64,000 bases of DNA. It comes from Castanea sativa (lineage: Eukaryota > Streptophyta > Magnoliopsida > Fagales > Fagaceae). Location: contig NC_134013.1 of NCBI RefSeq assembly GCF_040712315.1, positions 30,477,001 through 30,541,000 on the forward strand, given 5' to 3'. Under the pieces are notes generated by a model. The model made no database searches. It was not told the origin of the DNA and saw nothing but the letters and a program-made list of their open reading frames with translations. Positions 1 through 10,973 of the stretch are shown in pieces. The translations under genes were made by a program, and so were the position numbers. Position 1 is the stretch's first letter. Each line of letters begins with the position of its first letter.

Positions 1-3000
1 CCAGAAATCTCAATAATATAAAATCTATCTCTTGCAGTTGGTAGTCCTCTGCTGGCAAGCAAGTCCAGATCTTTCTGATGAAGCTCTCTCCCATTAACAT
101 AGACACTTGTGTTTCCACTAGAACAATTTGTTGGAATGGGATAGTTGAATTCTTCAATAAATGGCTGCAAAACAACAACAAAAATTTACCTATAAATTCA
201 TGATATTAAATTTTGTCACCAATTTATGAACCAAGAACCAATAGATCTCACAGGTATTATGCCAAGGCAAGGGTGGCCCATCACACCCCAGAATCCAGCT
301 CGAAAATCATACCTGGTGAAAGCAAAGACAAAAAAGAAATATTTTTAGTATTTTAGCTAAATGAAAACTGCATAATATCATGCAAATAAACAATGACATG
401 AAGAAGTCCATTTTAACCAAAAAATATCTTGCTTCAACATAAAACGAGCTTGAGGTTTTTAGATGATTATAGACCAATACCAACTATATTCCTAAGTTCT
501 CCTGCAACCATGACAAGAACACACAAATTTTCTGGGTAATTAATGCTTGTTGGAACCATAATCTTAAATAAAGTTCCTGCGAAATCATAAATTACACAAA
601 ATAATATGAGATCTAGTTGAATCAATACTCATAGGCATAGGTTAACCACTGTCTTAAAGAGAGTCTTGGCCTCCATAAAGCACTTAAGGATTTCGGGCCA
701 AGCCATCCCTTCGGTACATCATACAACTGAACTAAGGCTCAACCATCCTACTCTAGCATGACAAGAGTGAATACAAGTCTCTTCACACCAAATGCCAAAC
801 TATATCTAGAGACACCCATAAATTCGAACTATCAAGCCTTGTAAAAGACTTTTTTTTATTGCCTCTATTTGTGAATACACCATCAACTATGTAAGAAATC
901 AGGCAATTATTTTATAGCTTCATAAAATTTAGAATTAATTGGTCACTAGGTTAGAGTTTCATTTATGGAAGCATCTTCATATAAATTAATAATACAATCT
1001 CCTAATTTGAATTGCCCAACAATGACCGTGTTTTTGTGTCACCTACATGGAATTATTCACAATATATTATTTCAATCCAAGATATGCATGTTTTGGATGA
1101 TATATAGTGCATCAAACACCTGATTGTGATTATATAGACCTACCAATAATTTCCTGGCTGAATTGGCCCAGCTGACTTTTCAGCCTTTTTAACAACACGG
1201 TCTGGCATTGGTTGCCCATTAACGAAAACATTAGGTCTTTCATTTTCCAGCCTTCGAGTGGACCTAAAGCTCTTCTTGATGCGACCAATGAAGAATGATT
1301 CAGTATTCTTGTTCATCTTATGTTGATCTTTTTCCTTACTTAGCTCCACAGAGTCTTGAGATAAACTTGTATGAAGATAATCATTGAATGACACCTCCAT
1401 CTCGGTTGCCATTGACATATCTTTAACAGAATTTTGTCGAGAAGTGATCCTACTAAGGACTGCCTTGTCTTGGTCCACACGTTTGCTATTGTTTCCCTGC
1501 CCATATTTGCCCACTGCAAGGTCATCAGAAAAATAAGAACTGTCCAGCAACGGTGAACCTGGAAGTGTAGGAGACAAGTCATCTCTCAAGGGCTGCACAG
1601 CAGAGTGAGAAATATCTCCCTGGACAATTGATGTACCTGGGCTCTCAGAAGAAGAAGAAGAAGAAGAAACAAAAGACGAAGTAAGGCCATGTCTTTTCTC
1701 AGATTCGCTTAAGTTCAACCTTGGGTCTTCTGATTGCATACAGTGCCTATTATCTGTCAAATCGAAGATATAACTAGGATTATCCAAATCTTCAGAGCAG
1801 GAGTTTATGTTGCCAGCATTCAAACAACCTTGAGAACTTGGATTGCTTTCATTTAATACCTCTTTAGAACCTTCATCAGCCTCAGTAGATATTTGCTTGG
1901 TTTCTTCAGGAACAGGCACACTTAGTTTCTTATTTACAATCTCAAACAACACTATGGTTGAACAGGCACCACATCGCATTTTCTGCTGATTCTTCTCCAT
2001 CTTTCTAAGTTTTCTAGGAAATTTTAACAACTCAAAGCAATTATGGCAAGTTATGAATGGGGCACCACCTGCTAGAGGATTGCAATGCCGTATATCCCCA
2101 TGGGCTGCGATCACCCTTCTTCGACCACTCTGACCAAGACCATCCATGTCTGAGTCAATGTCACTTGCCCATCTTGTATGCATCTGCGGATTCCACGAGT
2201 AAGGATTGGCAACTTGAGGATTATAACTTTGTGGCCCAAGATTGTCGTGGCAGTGGAAATTGGAATTGATAGGGTCCTTCTGAATCCTTCTAGTGTTATA
2301 CACGGTGGGTGGAACTCGTGGAGGAAGGTGCCAATTCTGGTTGAGGCAATGATAACAAGAGCATGCAGGCTGGTGGAAAAAAGTTTCAGGTTGATACGAT
2401 GATGCAAAGGGATCTTGATTGAATCCCATGTACTGCCCTGGAAAGTATTCATAAGGCGGTCGTTGTAAGTATTGACCGGGAGGTTGATGGAGAGGCCTCC
2501 TTGTCATTTGTGGCTGATATGGATCCTCATATGCAGGAAACTCATTCATGACATGCCTTGGAGGATAGCAATTCAGTGAATCCATGTTATGGTGATTCCT
2601 AAAAGGAACAGTTCCATTTGTATGATTGAAGTAAGGTGGCCGTAGGCCATGCTTATCCAGGGCAGAAGGCTGCATTGAAACGTTATAAACATCCTGGCCA
2701 CCATAAGGATCAGGCTGAGTCCTATCAACAGGGGCCCTTGGATTATCTTCCACATCACAAGATCTGCTAAGTTGATCCTTCAACTCCTCCAACTTCCTAA
2801 GGAGTTCAGCTCGATTCTGTTCTAGATGTACAACTCTGTTAGACTCATCCGATTCATCACCATGCTTTATAGGATCTCCATAGCCATAATACGATTCTGG
2901 CTTATAGTTTGAGGGTCCCTCATTAGGAAAAGCAAAAGCAGGATATCCCTTTTGATCAACAACCGCCCTGGAGCTTCTGTAAAATCCCCCAAACTCATCT

Positions 3001-3849
3001 CTTTCCACACCCCACTGCTCCATATTTGCCCTTGATCTCGAAGACCCAGCTGAACTCCTAAACTTGGCCAAATTTTCCCTGGTACTCAAATTAACAAAAT
3101 CAGGCCTGTTCATTTTCACATCATGCTTGTTTCCATGAACCCAATTGTCAACAGGGCGTTCAGACAGTCCCATATATCTATCAAAATATCTAGTTTCTTT
3201 CTCTGTGCCACCCTGTTCAACCCTTAAGCCCTTAACCTCTTCCCTAAAATTTCTATCATTATCAAGCAAAACTTGTTTATTCTCTACTTTTGACAAAGAA
3301 TTACCAATCAAATTAACAGTTCTTTCTCCAAAGATGCTCTCTTTCCCCCTATTCACTTCAATCCCGTCACTCCCCCTCTCAGTATCAGAAGCAATGCCTA
3401 AACTACCATCCTCTTTCTCTGACAAACTCTCCAATTTCTCTGAACTCCCTTTACCCTTCTTCTCATCAGATGTCAACAAAAGCCCATCATTCCCAGGAGC
3501 TTTCTTCTTAGCTGTAACACCAAAACAGCCTTATATATTGCTTTTGAAATTGTCAAAAATAAAATGAAACCCCTTAAAGAACTAAACTTTGACATCTCTA
3601 CCTTAAATTTCAAACATCTTCTTCTTTTTTTCAAAATTGTTTCTATTAATTCTTAGCAGTCAAACTAATAAGAGTCAAACAATACAAAAACTATTAAAGT
3701 TGGAGAAAAAGAAAGGGAGGAAAACCAAGCTTACCTCGAAGAATAGTACCACAACCACCACACCGGTAAACAGAGAAGTCAGGGAACTCTTGTAGCAGGT
3801 TTTCACACTTGGGGCAACGAACTAACCGAACGTTGGACCGGTCAGCCAT
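1..3849 (-). CDS. EDR4: EDR4-like zinc-ribbon protein, 3' end cut by the window edge
   Basis: Exons on the minus strand are 3849-3735, 3511-1144, 312-252 and 164-1 (continuing off the left edge); all introns are GT-AG and phases agree, giving 902 codons so far. The start is the ATG at 3847-3849, directly before an N-terminal zinc ribbon (CPKC .. CGGC); an in-frame upstream ATG lacks family support. A coiled coil (HLEQNRAELLRKLEELKDQL) follows. A second zinc-ribbon domain (DUF3133) shows CHNCFELLKFP .. MRCGACS. The C-terminal block after the NYW junction (YDFRAGFWGVMG, then FIEEFNYPIP and VNGRELHQKD) is typical of the family. In Arabidopsis EDR4 acts in powdery-mildew resistance and endocytic relocation of EDR1; here the role is by homology. 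The large-exon reading frame appears to stop at 1140-1142, but that TAG lies in the intron, right after donor GTAGGT. A (GAA)n tract encodes a serine run near 1655. A paralogue of EDR4 is the main alternative. Confidence 0.9.
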
Positions 3850-5605
3850 TATTAAAGCATCAAAATCCAAGACCCAGAACCAGAACACCAACCTAAATCA
3901 TCCAAATGCTAAATACCAACCCAACAAACCTCGAAACCCACAAAACCCTTTAAACTAAAAACCCCCCAAAAACTCAATAAAACAACAACAATTTCTACTT
4001 GAACACATTTTCACAAGAAGAAAATAGTATATACCCACATAAGAAATAGTTACAAAAATGGAATTGCATAAACGACATCCTACAGAGACTCACAGTACTA
4101 CTACTTTGGGCTTCGTGGCTGGTTTGGTTTTCCAAACTCCCACTTTTTTCTTGCTATTGAAACAAACTAAAATATTCTTGGTTCATAAAAAATAAAAAAT
4201 AAAAAACAAAAATATTCTTGCTATTGAAAGTTGAAACAAACTAAAAGAGTACAAAAATACTAACAAAACAAAACACAACAGAACAAACTTGTTTCGTTTT
4301 AAATTTCCGATAAAGATTAAAGAAGAAGAAAAAAAAAGTGGTTATTGAACTGAGAATATACAGTTCCCAAGAAAAGGGAAGGAGTTAATATAGTTGGCTC
4401 GGTTCCCGACAGGTTTCCTGGAATATAAAAGGCATACAAGCCGTGACCAGAAAAAGAAAAAAAAAAGCGTGTACGTGTCTAGGAAATACGCTTATAGGAC
4501 CGAACTGTTTCAAAGCTTAGCTGGTTTGAAAAAGTAAAAGTAGTGGTACACCTATTATTTTTTTACCACTCAACCTGATACACCTATTATTTTTTTATTA
4601 CTCACAATTCAACATATGATAAGTTGCAGCAAAACTTACTTTTTTTCTTCTTTTTTTTTTTTTTGGTGTCACTCGCATTTCTCTTTTGGAAAAGGCAAAA
4701 CTAGCTGTGGTTGGCGTTGAGTTGACGAGTGAGATGGTTGACCGATTTGATAGAACAAGAGATTAACGGATATGTTACGCTTTGGTTTAGTTTAGAATTT
4801 GATTGAATGATAGAGAAGGCCCCCCACATTGATACCACAAGACATGGAAAAGAATCACTGTCCCAGAGAGTTTCTTGGATAGAAGAAGATAGAACCAATG
4901 AAAGTAACATGCCTGTGCAAGTGAGATTATAATAATCGAGTCAGAAAATTTGTTTGGAGGACCGTACTTAACCTGAATTTTAATCTTTTATTAATATAAA
5001 GATTTTATTAACATGTGTACTTAGAGTATATTTTATTAAATTATTTATAAAAAAATGAAAAAATTACTAATACTTTTTTGACAACTTTTGAATTCTCCAT
5101 AAAATATTTTCAAAACTGAATGATTAATGTATGTCATACATAACCGAGCCCTTGATATGAAAGTATGTATCTATTATTAATTGAATTCGATTATTAAAAA
5201 GAATAAATATCATAAACTATAAATTTAAGAAAAAAGTACATGTCATTGTCGTTTATATGAAGAATATTTTGAAGAAATTTTTAATATTTTATGTTTTTCT
5301 TATAAATTTTAATGCAAAAGAATATTATGTATATGTATATATATTCTTAAATCGCATGTCATATGCTCAATAATTTATATGCCACGTGAATTTTATATTA
5401 AATATTTTCTTTAACAATTTGTTCATGATTTATAAGACTAAATTTGTGATTAAATTCCTATAAAACTTGTGATTAAATCAATTATAAATCGTAGATACAT
5501 GATCAAAACAATAAAAAACTAAATGGCATAATAACAAATGAATCAAGGTTGAAGAGATATTAATACATGTGAGCTTACCATCCTACACGCCGGCTGCCCA
5601 AGGAG
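3850..5605. other. EDR4-like upstream region, no gene seen
   Basis: This is AT-rich sequence upstream of the minus-strand EDR4-like gene. The part from 3850 to about 4120 probably contains the 5' UTR and promoter, but I see no unambiguous TATA box. Short poly-A and poly-T runs are common. No convincing coding sequence or repeat boundary is visible through 5605. Confidence 0.5.
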
Positions 5606-6017
5606 TGTTAAACTATGTGAAACCTAGTTGTATTTTACTTGGATTTTGACCTGATTCAATATAAAAGTGTTATAGTTTTTAATGAGATCTTTTGTAAGGT
5701 TTAGTCTATAGACAAGCCTTCTTAGGAAAAAAATTTGGCCCGTTTTTAACCAATTGTGAATCTTGTGCCCAGGAATTAAAAAAAAATGGCGTTTCAAGTT
5801 TGGGTTTCAAGTGTTGTTTTAAGAAAGAAAATTGTACTACCACATCTTATATTTTTTCTTATGAATAGTGAAATCACTGCAAACTTTGTAGATATAGGAA
5901 AATTGCCGAACCATGTAAACATTTTCCTGTGTGATTGTTTTTCTTTAATACATATATATTTTTTTTTCATTATTTTTGCATCTCACAGATCTGGGAATTT
6001 CATGTATATTCCCTACA
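5606..6017 (+). repeat. LTR-like repeat, copy 1 (about 412 bp)
   Basis: It begins TGTTAAAC and ends CCCTACA, so it has TG..CA ends. It is similar, in reverse complement, to 10553-10973. Shared blocks include the start (GTGAAACCTAGTTGT), GACCTGATTC, GCCGAACCA and the end (CATCTCACAG .. TATATTCCC). Two copies sharing both ends define the unit. I see no matching 5-bp target duplication, so this may be an old solo LTR or part of a larger element. Confidence 0.5.
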
Positions 6018-6308
6018 CTTGTTGGGAAGATTGTTAGATTTACACGTGTGAGTGAAATCCCACATTGAATAATGATGAGAATAATGAGTGGTTAATATAA
6101 CATAATTAAGTACATACTTATTGGACTTAAGCCTTTTGAGTAAAAGTGTGTCTCTATATGTTATATTAACTACTCAGCTTCTCAAAGTGTCTATCTCCCC
6201 AACAAGGATTACGCCACATGGTTTAGGTTCAAGAACCAACTTTAACTCCTATGAAGAGGTCTAACAAATCAGACTATGAACTCAGGGATATGTATGAGCT
6301 TAGGAATG
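6018..6308. other. Short spacer with repeat-like sequence
   Basis: No gene is seen. The stretch contains ATCCCACATTG followed by an AT-rich block, a motif frequent in plant repetitive DNA. Confidence 0.3.
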
Positions 6309-7231
6309 TGTTAGGCCCCTAAGGCCCTAGGTTGAGCAAGTCGACCTCTGCCAGTGTTATTAGACTAATCTTAAATAAGGATATTGTTAAAGGAGCTTTA
6401 TCCTAAGCATGCATTTATTTGCATAAAACACAAGAAAATGTTTTCAAAATTTATTAATATGGAAAATCAACAATCAAGCATATATTGGTAATGAAATATT
6501 TTATCCTAGTTGCATTTGTGGGTGGGCTGAAGATATAGGCCCATTCCCATAATAATTTGGGCTTGTTTTCAAGTTGGCCTTGGCACAAAAGGGGCCCAGG
6601 CTAGCCAAATGGACAACGAAGTGATGGACTCCACCTCGGCGAAACTTTCCAATTAAAACCCCTGATTGCCAAGGATGTAAGATAATGCATTGGGAAAGTC
6701 CGCTCGGCAAGAACAAGATTCAGCGTCAAGTACAAGTTACCAGAATGTCACCTCAGCGGAAGGAAGTGGGGCCCCTCCCTGATGTGTGACATGACACAGT
6801 GAAACAATGGGCAAGACTGAAGAAACCACCCAAACTTCAAAAGTGGAAGGGGTCACTGTCAGACCAAATATCCCCTCATCATGACCACCCCATTGAAACA
6901 AGAGTATAAATTAGGGGGGGTGGGTGGAGAGGAAAAGAGAAAGGTTGGAACAACATTTAGGGGACAGATACACAAGAGAAAGTGAGAACATAATTTAGGG
7001 GTTATTGAAGTCCTGCTCAAATCTCTCACAAGTAACTCAGCAGTTGGGGAGCCTTCTCGGCTGGGCCTAAATTTGAAGCAGACCAACAATAATTAGAACT
7101 AGGGCACGGTCTGTCGTTGCAAGAATCACTCCAGGGGTCTCCCATTGTAAACCATACCTAATCAAGAATACAAATAAATTAGGAGCCCGAGTTCCAGAAA
7201 GCCTAAGGGTTTTTAGGAACGAGCCACCACA
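6309..7231 (+). repeat. LTR-like sequence with TATA and AATAAA-type signals
   Basis: It can be bounded as TGTTAGGCCC to GAGCCACCACA. It contains a TATA-like GAGTATAAATTAG near 6900 and an AATAAA-type signal (ACAAATAAATTAGG) near 7168, in the order expected of U3-R-U5. GGGCCC-rich blocks resemble the other LTRs in this window. No target duplication matches at these ends, so the boundaries are tentative. Confidence 0.35.
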
Positions 7232-7831
7232 TCATTCAAATCAAATTAATTATAGCAATGTTAGCTATACAAACTGTGAAAATAACTAATTATTATTTAT
7301 TAGCCAAATCTTAAAGCAAGCTGCATAAACAGGCCCAAAACCCACGCATATAACCTTAGATGGTTAAGTACACACCCGCATGCAAATGCACGCCACATTG
7401 ACCATCTTGTTGCCCTAACTACAAACAAACATTTCTCACTTGTTTGAAAATCAAAACTATGTCAAATTTTTGTCCATTTAAAGTCTTAGATGTCTACTCA
7501 AACATTTATTGTAATTTAAAAGATATTGGCATTACAGTGAGAAAAAATAATTTTTGAGTATTACTTTTGAAACAATTTTGAGTTGTAATTACTTTTGAAC
7601 TATCGGGAATATAAATATATCAATTACCCTTGGTTAACATTTTGTCAAGCTCCTTGTTAGGACAGTGGATTCAAGAGTACAAACCAATACAAAATTGAGT
7701 GTCTATATTACATCTTACGCAAAAATTACTTAGGTTGAATTTATAATTATGTATATCATCGCTTAACATATATCTTATCTTGTGAGGGTTATGATATAAT
7801 TCATATGAGTCTTATCTACAAATATCCTTCT

Positions 7832-7862
<31 letters not shown>
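7832..7862. repeat. (TAA)n microsatellite
   Basis: About ten uninterrupted TAA units are readable directly. Confidence 0.9.
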
Positions 7863-8084
7863 TAAATGTTTAAAGAATTTTAAGGGGCCAAGAGGTAACT
7901 TTCCTAAAAAATAATTATAAATATAATTATAATATAAGGGAAAATAAAAACTTTTTCAAAAATTTTAGAAGGCCATGGCCTTGGAGGTGAATATATCCAC
8001 TAAAAAAGCATGCACCTTATTGATTCACATACTTCAAAAAGTCACCATGTTCCATCTCAGCTTTGCAATCAAAACCATTTTTAT

Positions 8085-8087
<3 letters not shown>

Positions 8088-8126
<39 letters not shown>
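8088..8126. repeat. (AT)n microsatellite
   Basis: A nearly pure run of TA dinucleotides, readable directly. Confidence 0.9.
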
Positions 8127-8127
<1 letters not shown>

Positions 8128-8352
8128 CTTCTGAATGTAAATCCTTGGTCCCTTTTTTTTTTGTGTTCTCCCAATTGTGGGACAATATATTTGTATTCTA
8201 TTCCTCCTATAGAAAAACACCAAAAAGCTTAAGATTTACACATTTGTGACCAAGTTTTTTTTTTTTTTTTTTTAATGTGACCAAGCTAATAAGTAAAGGT
8301 GTATACCCACTTATCATTGCAAATTTGCAACCTTACTCAATGGATTTACTTA

Positions 8353-8466
8353 GGGCCCGTTTGGATTGAAGAGGAAGGGAGGAGAGTAGAGTTAGTTGAG
8401 AATAAACTGATTTTTTTGTTAATTTTACTTTACTCTCCCTCATTCTCCCTTAATCCAAATGGACCA
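8353..8466. mobile_element. Tourist-like MITE (PIF/Harbinger type)
   Basis: This 114-bp element starts GGGCCCGTTTGGATTGAAG and ends CTTAATCCAAATGGACCA. The two ends are imperfect inverted repeats that continue inward over GGGAGGAGAGTA. TTA stands directly before and after, the target duplication used by PIF/Harbinger MITEs. The GGGCCYGTTTGG terminus is typical of that group. Confidence 0.7.
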
Positions 8467-9019
8467 TTAGTAATTTCAAGAGCCACAGGTGATTTACCAA
8501 AGACATTATTGTTATTATAACTACCAATTAGGTCATATACAACAATAGTATGGTGAGCATCATTCGTATCGATTTTAATGCTTAAAAAGTTTATAGTCCA
8601 TTAAAAGGTTTATAATCTAGTAATTATAATTTGTCAAGGTTTGTTTTTGACATAAATAAAAAATTCATCAGTAAATCCCTGGACTTCTTGGATAACTTAA
8701 ATAGTTAAATGGTAAATAAACAAAGCAAAAAGGAAAATGCTAAAAATACAAACTTTTTGATAATTTTTTTATAAATTGCTGATGTGATGAGTGATTATTA
8801 GTAAATAAAAAAGTGATGTTATTAGTGGGACCAGATGAGAACTAGTAAGAAATTGTTCACAATAACAATTTATAAAAATATTATAAAATAATTTGTGGTT
8901 ATAACATTACTTAAGCCAAAGTAGTAAAATTTTCTAGAGATAAAAAAAAATTTACAAAAACTTTTATAAAGTGCATAAGTGATTATTGATAAATAAAAAA
9001 GTAATGTTATTGATGAGCT
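8467..9019. other. AT-rich intergenic DNA, no gene
   Basis: No gene is seen. Phrases such as AGTGATTATTRRTAAATAAAAAAGT occur near 8790 and 8975, suggesting decayed copies of a short repeat. Confidence 0.4.
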
Positions 9020-9200
9020 CAGCTAAAAATCAATAAGAAATGCAGTGGTTAGCAATCCATTTTAGGAAAATTTTGATACCATTTTTATGAAAAATGAAAA
9101 AGTTGTCAAAATATTAATTGCATTTTTTTCTTTTCTCATAATTTTTTTTAGAATGGATTGTTAACCATTATCCAAATGACATCCGTTAACATTTTTCTTT
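9020..9200. repeat. Decayed MITE-like hairpin
   Basis: The left half (GGTTAGCAATCCATTTTAGG, then TTTTTATGAAAAATG) is mirrored on the right by TTTAGAATGGATTGTTAACC. Related half-sites occur near 10360, 12085 and 14985. No clean target duplication could be assigned. Confidence 0.4.
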
Positions 9201-9285
9201 GTAAAAATATTGTAAAATAATTCGGTAAGCATTATTCAGGTAGAGTTAACAAGACTAATGCTAATGTCAAAACTTGTGACACAAC

Positions 9286-10118
9286 TCGCCATATATTGAG
9301 TTATGGTTGATGAAGGAATATCCCCACATGAACTTACTATCACCTCTCTACCAACTACCACTCACCTTGTAGCACAACTCATCCATGTAGCGAGTTATGA
9401 TCGGAAGAGAAATATCCCACGTGAACTCTCCACCATCGCTGTACCAATCAGAACTCGTCATACCACAAGGTGTGACACCAGCCTAGAGTTAACAAAGCAA
9501 TTATTCATTTCTCTCGGCTCTCGCAATGATATGGGGTTTGGGGCGCACAATTCCAAGTAGATATATCGAAAATTGAGTTTAATAATTCCTTTTTGACCTT
9601 CTGATTTCTGAACCTTATGCAGTGACAATAACATTTCAGGGCAAGGCTGAGTCATATAGACTGAACGACTTTTTCTTTTTCTCACTTTACTGTACATATG
9701 TCGAGTTATGGTGGATATAAGGTGTCTCCACATGAATTCATTATCATCTCTTCACCGACTACAACTCACTTTGTGGCACAACTTGCTGCATATATAGCAA
9801 GTTATGATTAATAGACATTAATTTTCACATGAACTCGCCACCATCACTGTACCAATCAGAACTCGTCATACCACAACTTGTGACACCATCCTAGAGTTAA
9901 CAAAGCAATTATTCATTTCTCTCGGCTCTCGCAATGATATGGGGTTTGGGGCGCACTATGCCAAGTAGATATATCGAAAATTGAGTTTAATAATTCCTTT
10001 TTGACCTTCTGATTTCTGAACCTTATGCAGTATTTTAGCGTCAGTGACAATAACATTTCAGGGCAAAGCTGAGTCATATAGACTCAGCGACTTTTACTTT
10101 TTCTCACTTTACTGTACA
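9286..10118 (+). repeat. Tandem direct duplication of a ~410-bp unit
   Basis: Copy 1 spans about 9286-9693 and copy 2 about 9694-10118. Both run through GAGTTATGGTKGATRWARG, CAACTC.CTTGTRGCAC, ATCAGAACTCGTCATACC, CAATGATATGGGGTTTGG and CTTTTTGACCTTCTG. The second half of each copy (from about 9430 and 9845) is about 95% identical by eye; the first half is more diverged. Copy 2 has an extra ATTTTAGCGTCAG. No coding sequence is apparent. Confidence 0.8.
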
Positions 10119-10199
10119 CGGCCTAAATGCTAGTTTAAATTGTTCAATATATGACTTTTGTATTAGGCGATTAGCTATATGAGTGTTCCATGTTGAGTC

Positions 10200-10480
10200 A
10201 TCTGGGTACTGTTCGTTGCAGGCAGCATCTCAAAGTCAGAGAGAGCCTTAAGCTCAAAACGCTTCCAAAGTTGATATAAAAATAAATAAATTATTAGTTT
10301 GATACAATATAATTAATGTATAAAAAAAATTAATATTATATATCAATTTTTTTGGGTCATGTTAATGGATGCCTTTAGAAAAATGGTTAATAATTCATTT
10401 TAGGAAAGTTTGACATTATTTTTATGAGAAATGAAAAATGCTGACTTTGAGATGCTGCCTACAACGAACATTACCCAGAT
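10200..10480. repeat. 40-bp near-perfect inverted repeat with ~200-bp loop
   Basis: The arms are 10200-10239 and 10441-10480. One reads ATCTGGGTACTGTTCGTTGC.. and the reverse complement of the other matches at all but about two positions. The spacer is AT-rich and includes half of the MITE-like sequence described at 9020. It could be a foldback element; I see no target duplication. Confidence 0.75.
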
Positions 10481-10552
10481 GAACAGGAAAAGGAAAAAAT
10501 GAGGGCGACTTGAGTTGGCATCTTAGGCATGGTCATAGTGACAGTTTACCCG

Positions 10553-10973
10553 TGATGGGAATATATACGAAATTTCTAAACCTGTGAGATGCAAAAATAG
10601 AGAAAAATATATGTTAAAGAAAAAAAATAATCACACACAAGACAGTATTTATGTGGTTCGGCAAATTGTCTACGTCCATGGACTTGCAAGGATTTCATTA
10701 TTCTTAGGGAAAAATACAGATTTCGCAATACAGTTTTTCTCTCTAAAAAATGACATTGAAACCCTAATCTCCAAAACAAAAGTTTTTATATCCTGCACAC
10801 AAGATTCACAATGGGTTACAAAAACGGGTCAAACTACGGCTTGTGCCTATTGGCCCAAGCCTCAGCTCCATAGACTAAGTTTCAGAAAATCTCTCATTAA
10901 AAACTGTAACAACATTATTTTGGATCAGGTCATAATCTGGGTCAAACACAACTAGGCTCCACAAAATCCAACA
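10553..10973 (-). repeat. LTR-like repeat, copy 2 (about 421 bp)
   Basis: This is the reverse-orientation counterpart of 5606-6017. Read on the minus strand it begins TGTTGGATTTTGTGGAGCC and ends ATATATTCCCATCA. It contains GTGGTTCGGCAAATTG on the plus strand, a phrase common in plant LTRs. Flanking 5-mers do not match. Confidence 0.5.

Larger units (their letters stand above)
7232..8352. other. AT-rich intergenic DNA, no gene
   Basis: No coding potential is visible. The stretch holds two microsatellites, (TAA)n at 7832-7862 and (AT)n at 8088-8126. The short reading frames across the AT repeat are repeat artefacts. Confidence 0.5.

Noticed and set aside
1140..3479. 779-codon open frame as a complete gene
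   Set aside because: It lacks the N-terminal zinc ribbon and ends in an intron. Exon 1 at 3849-3735 and two downstream exons extend it with correct phases.
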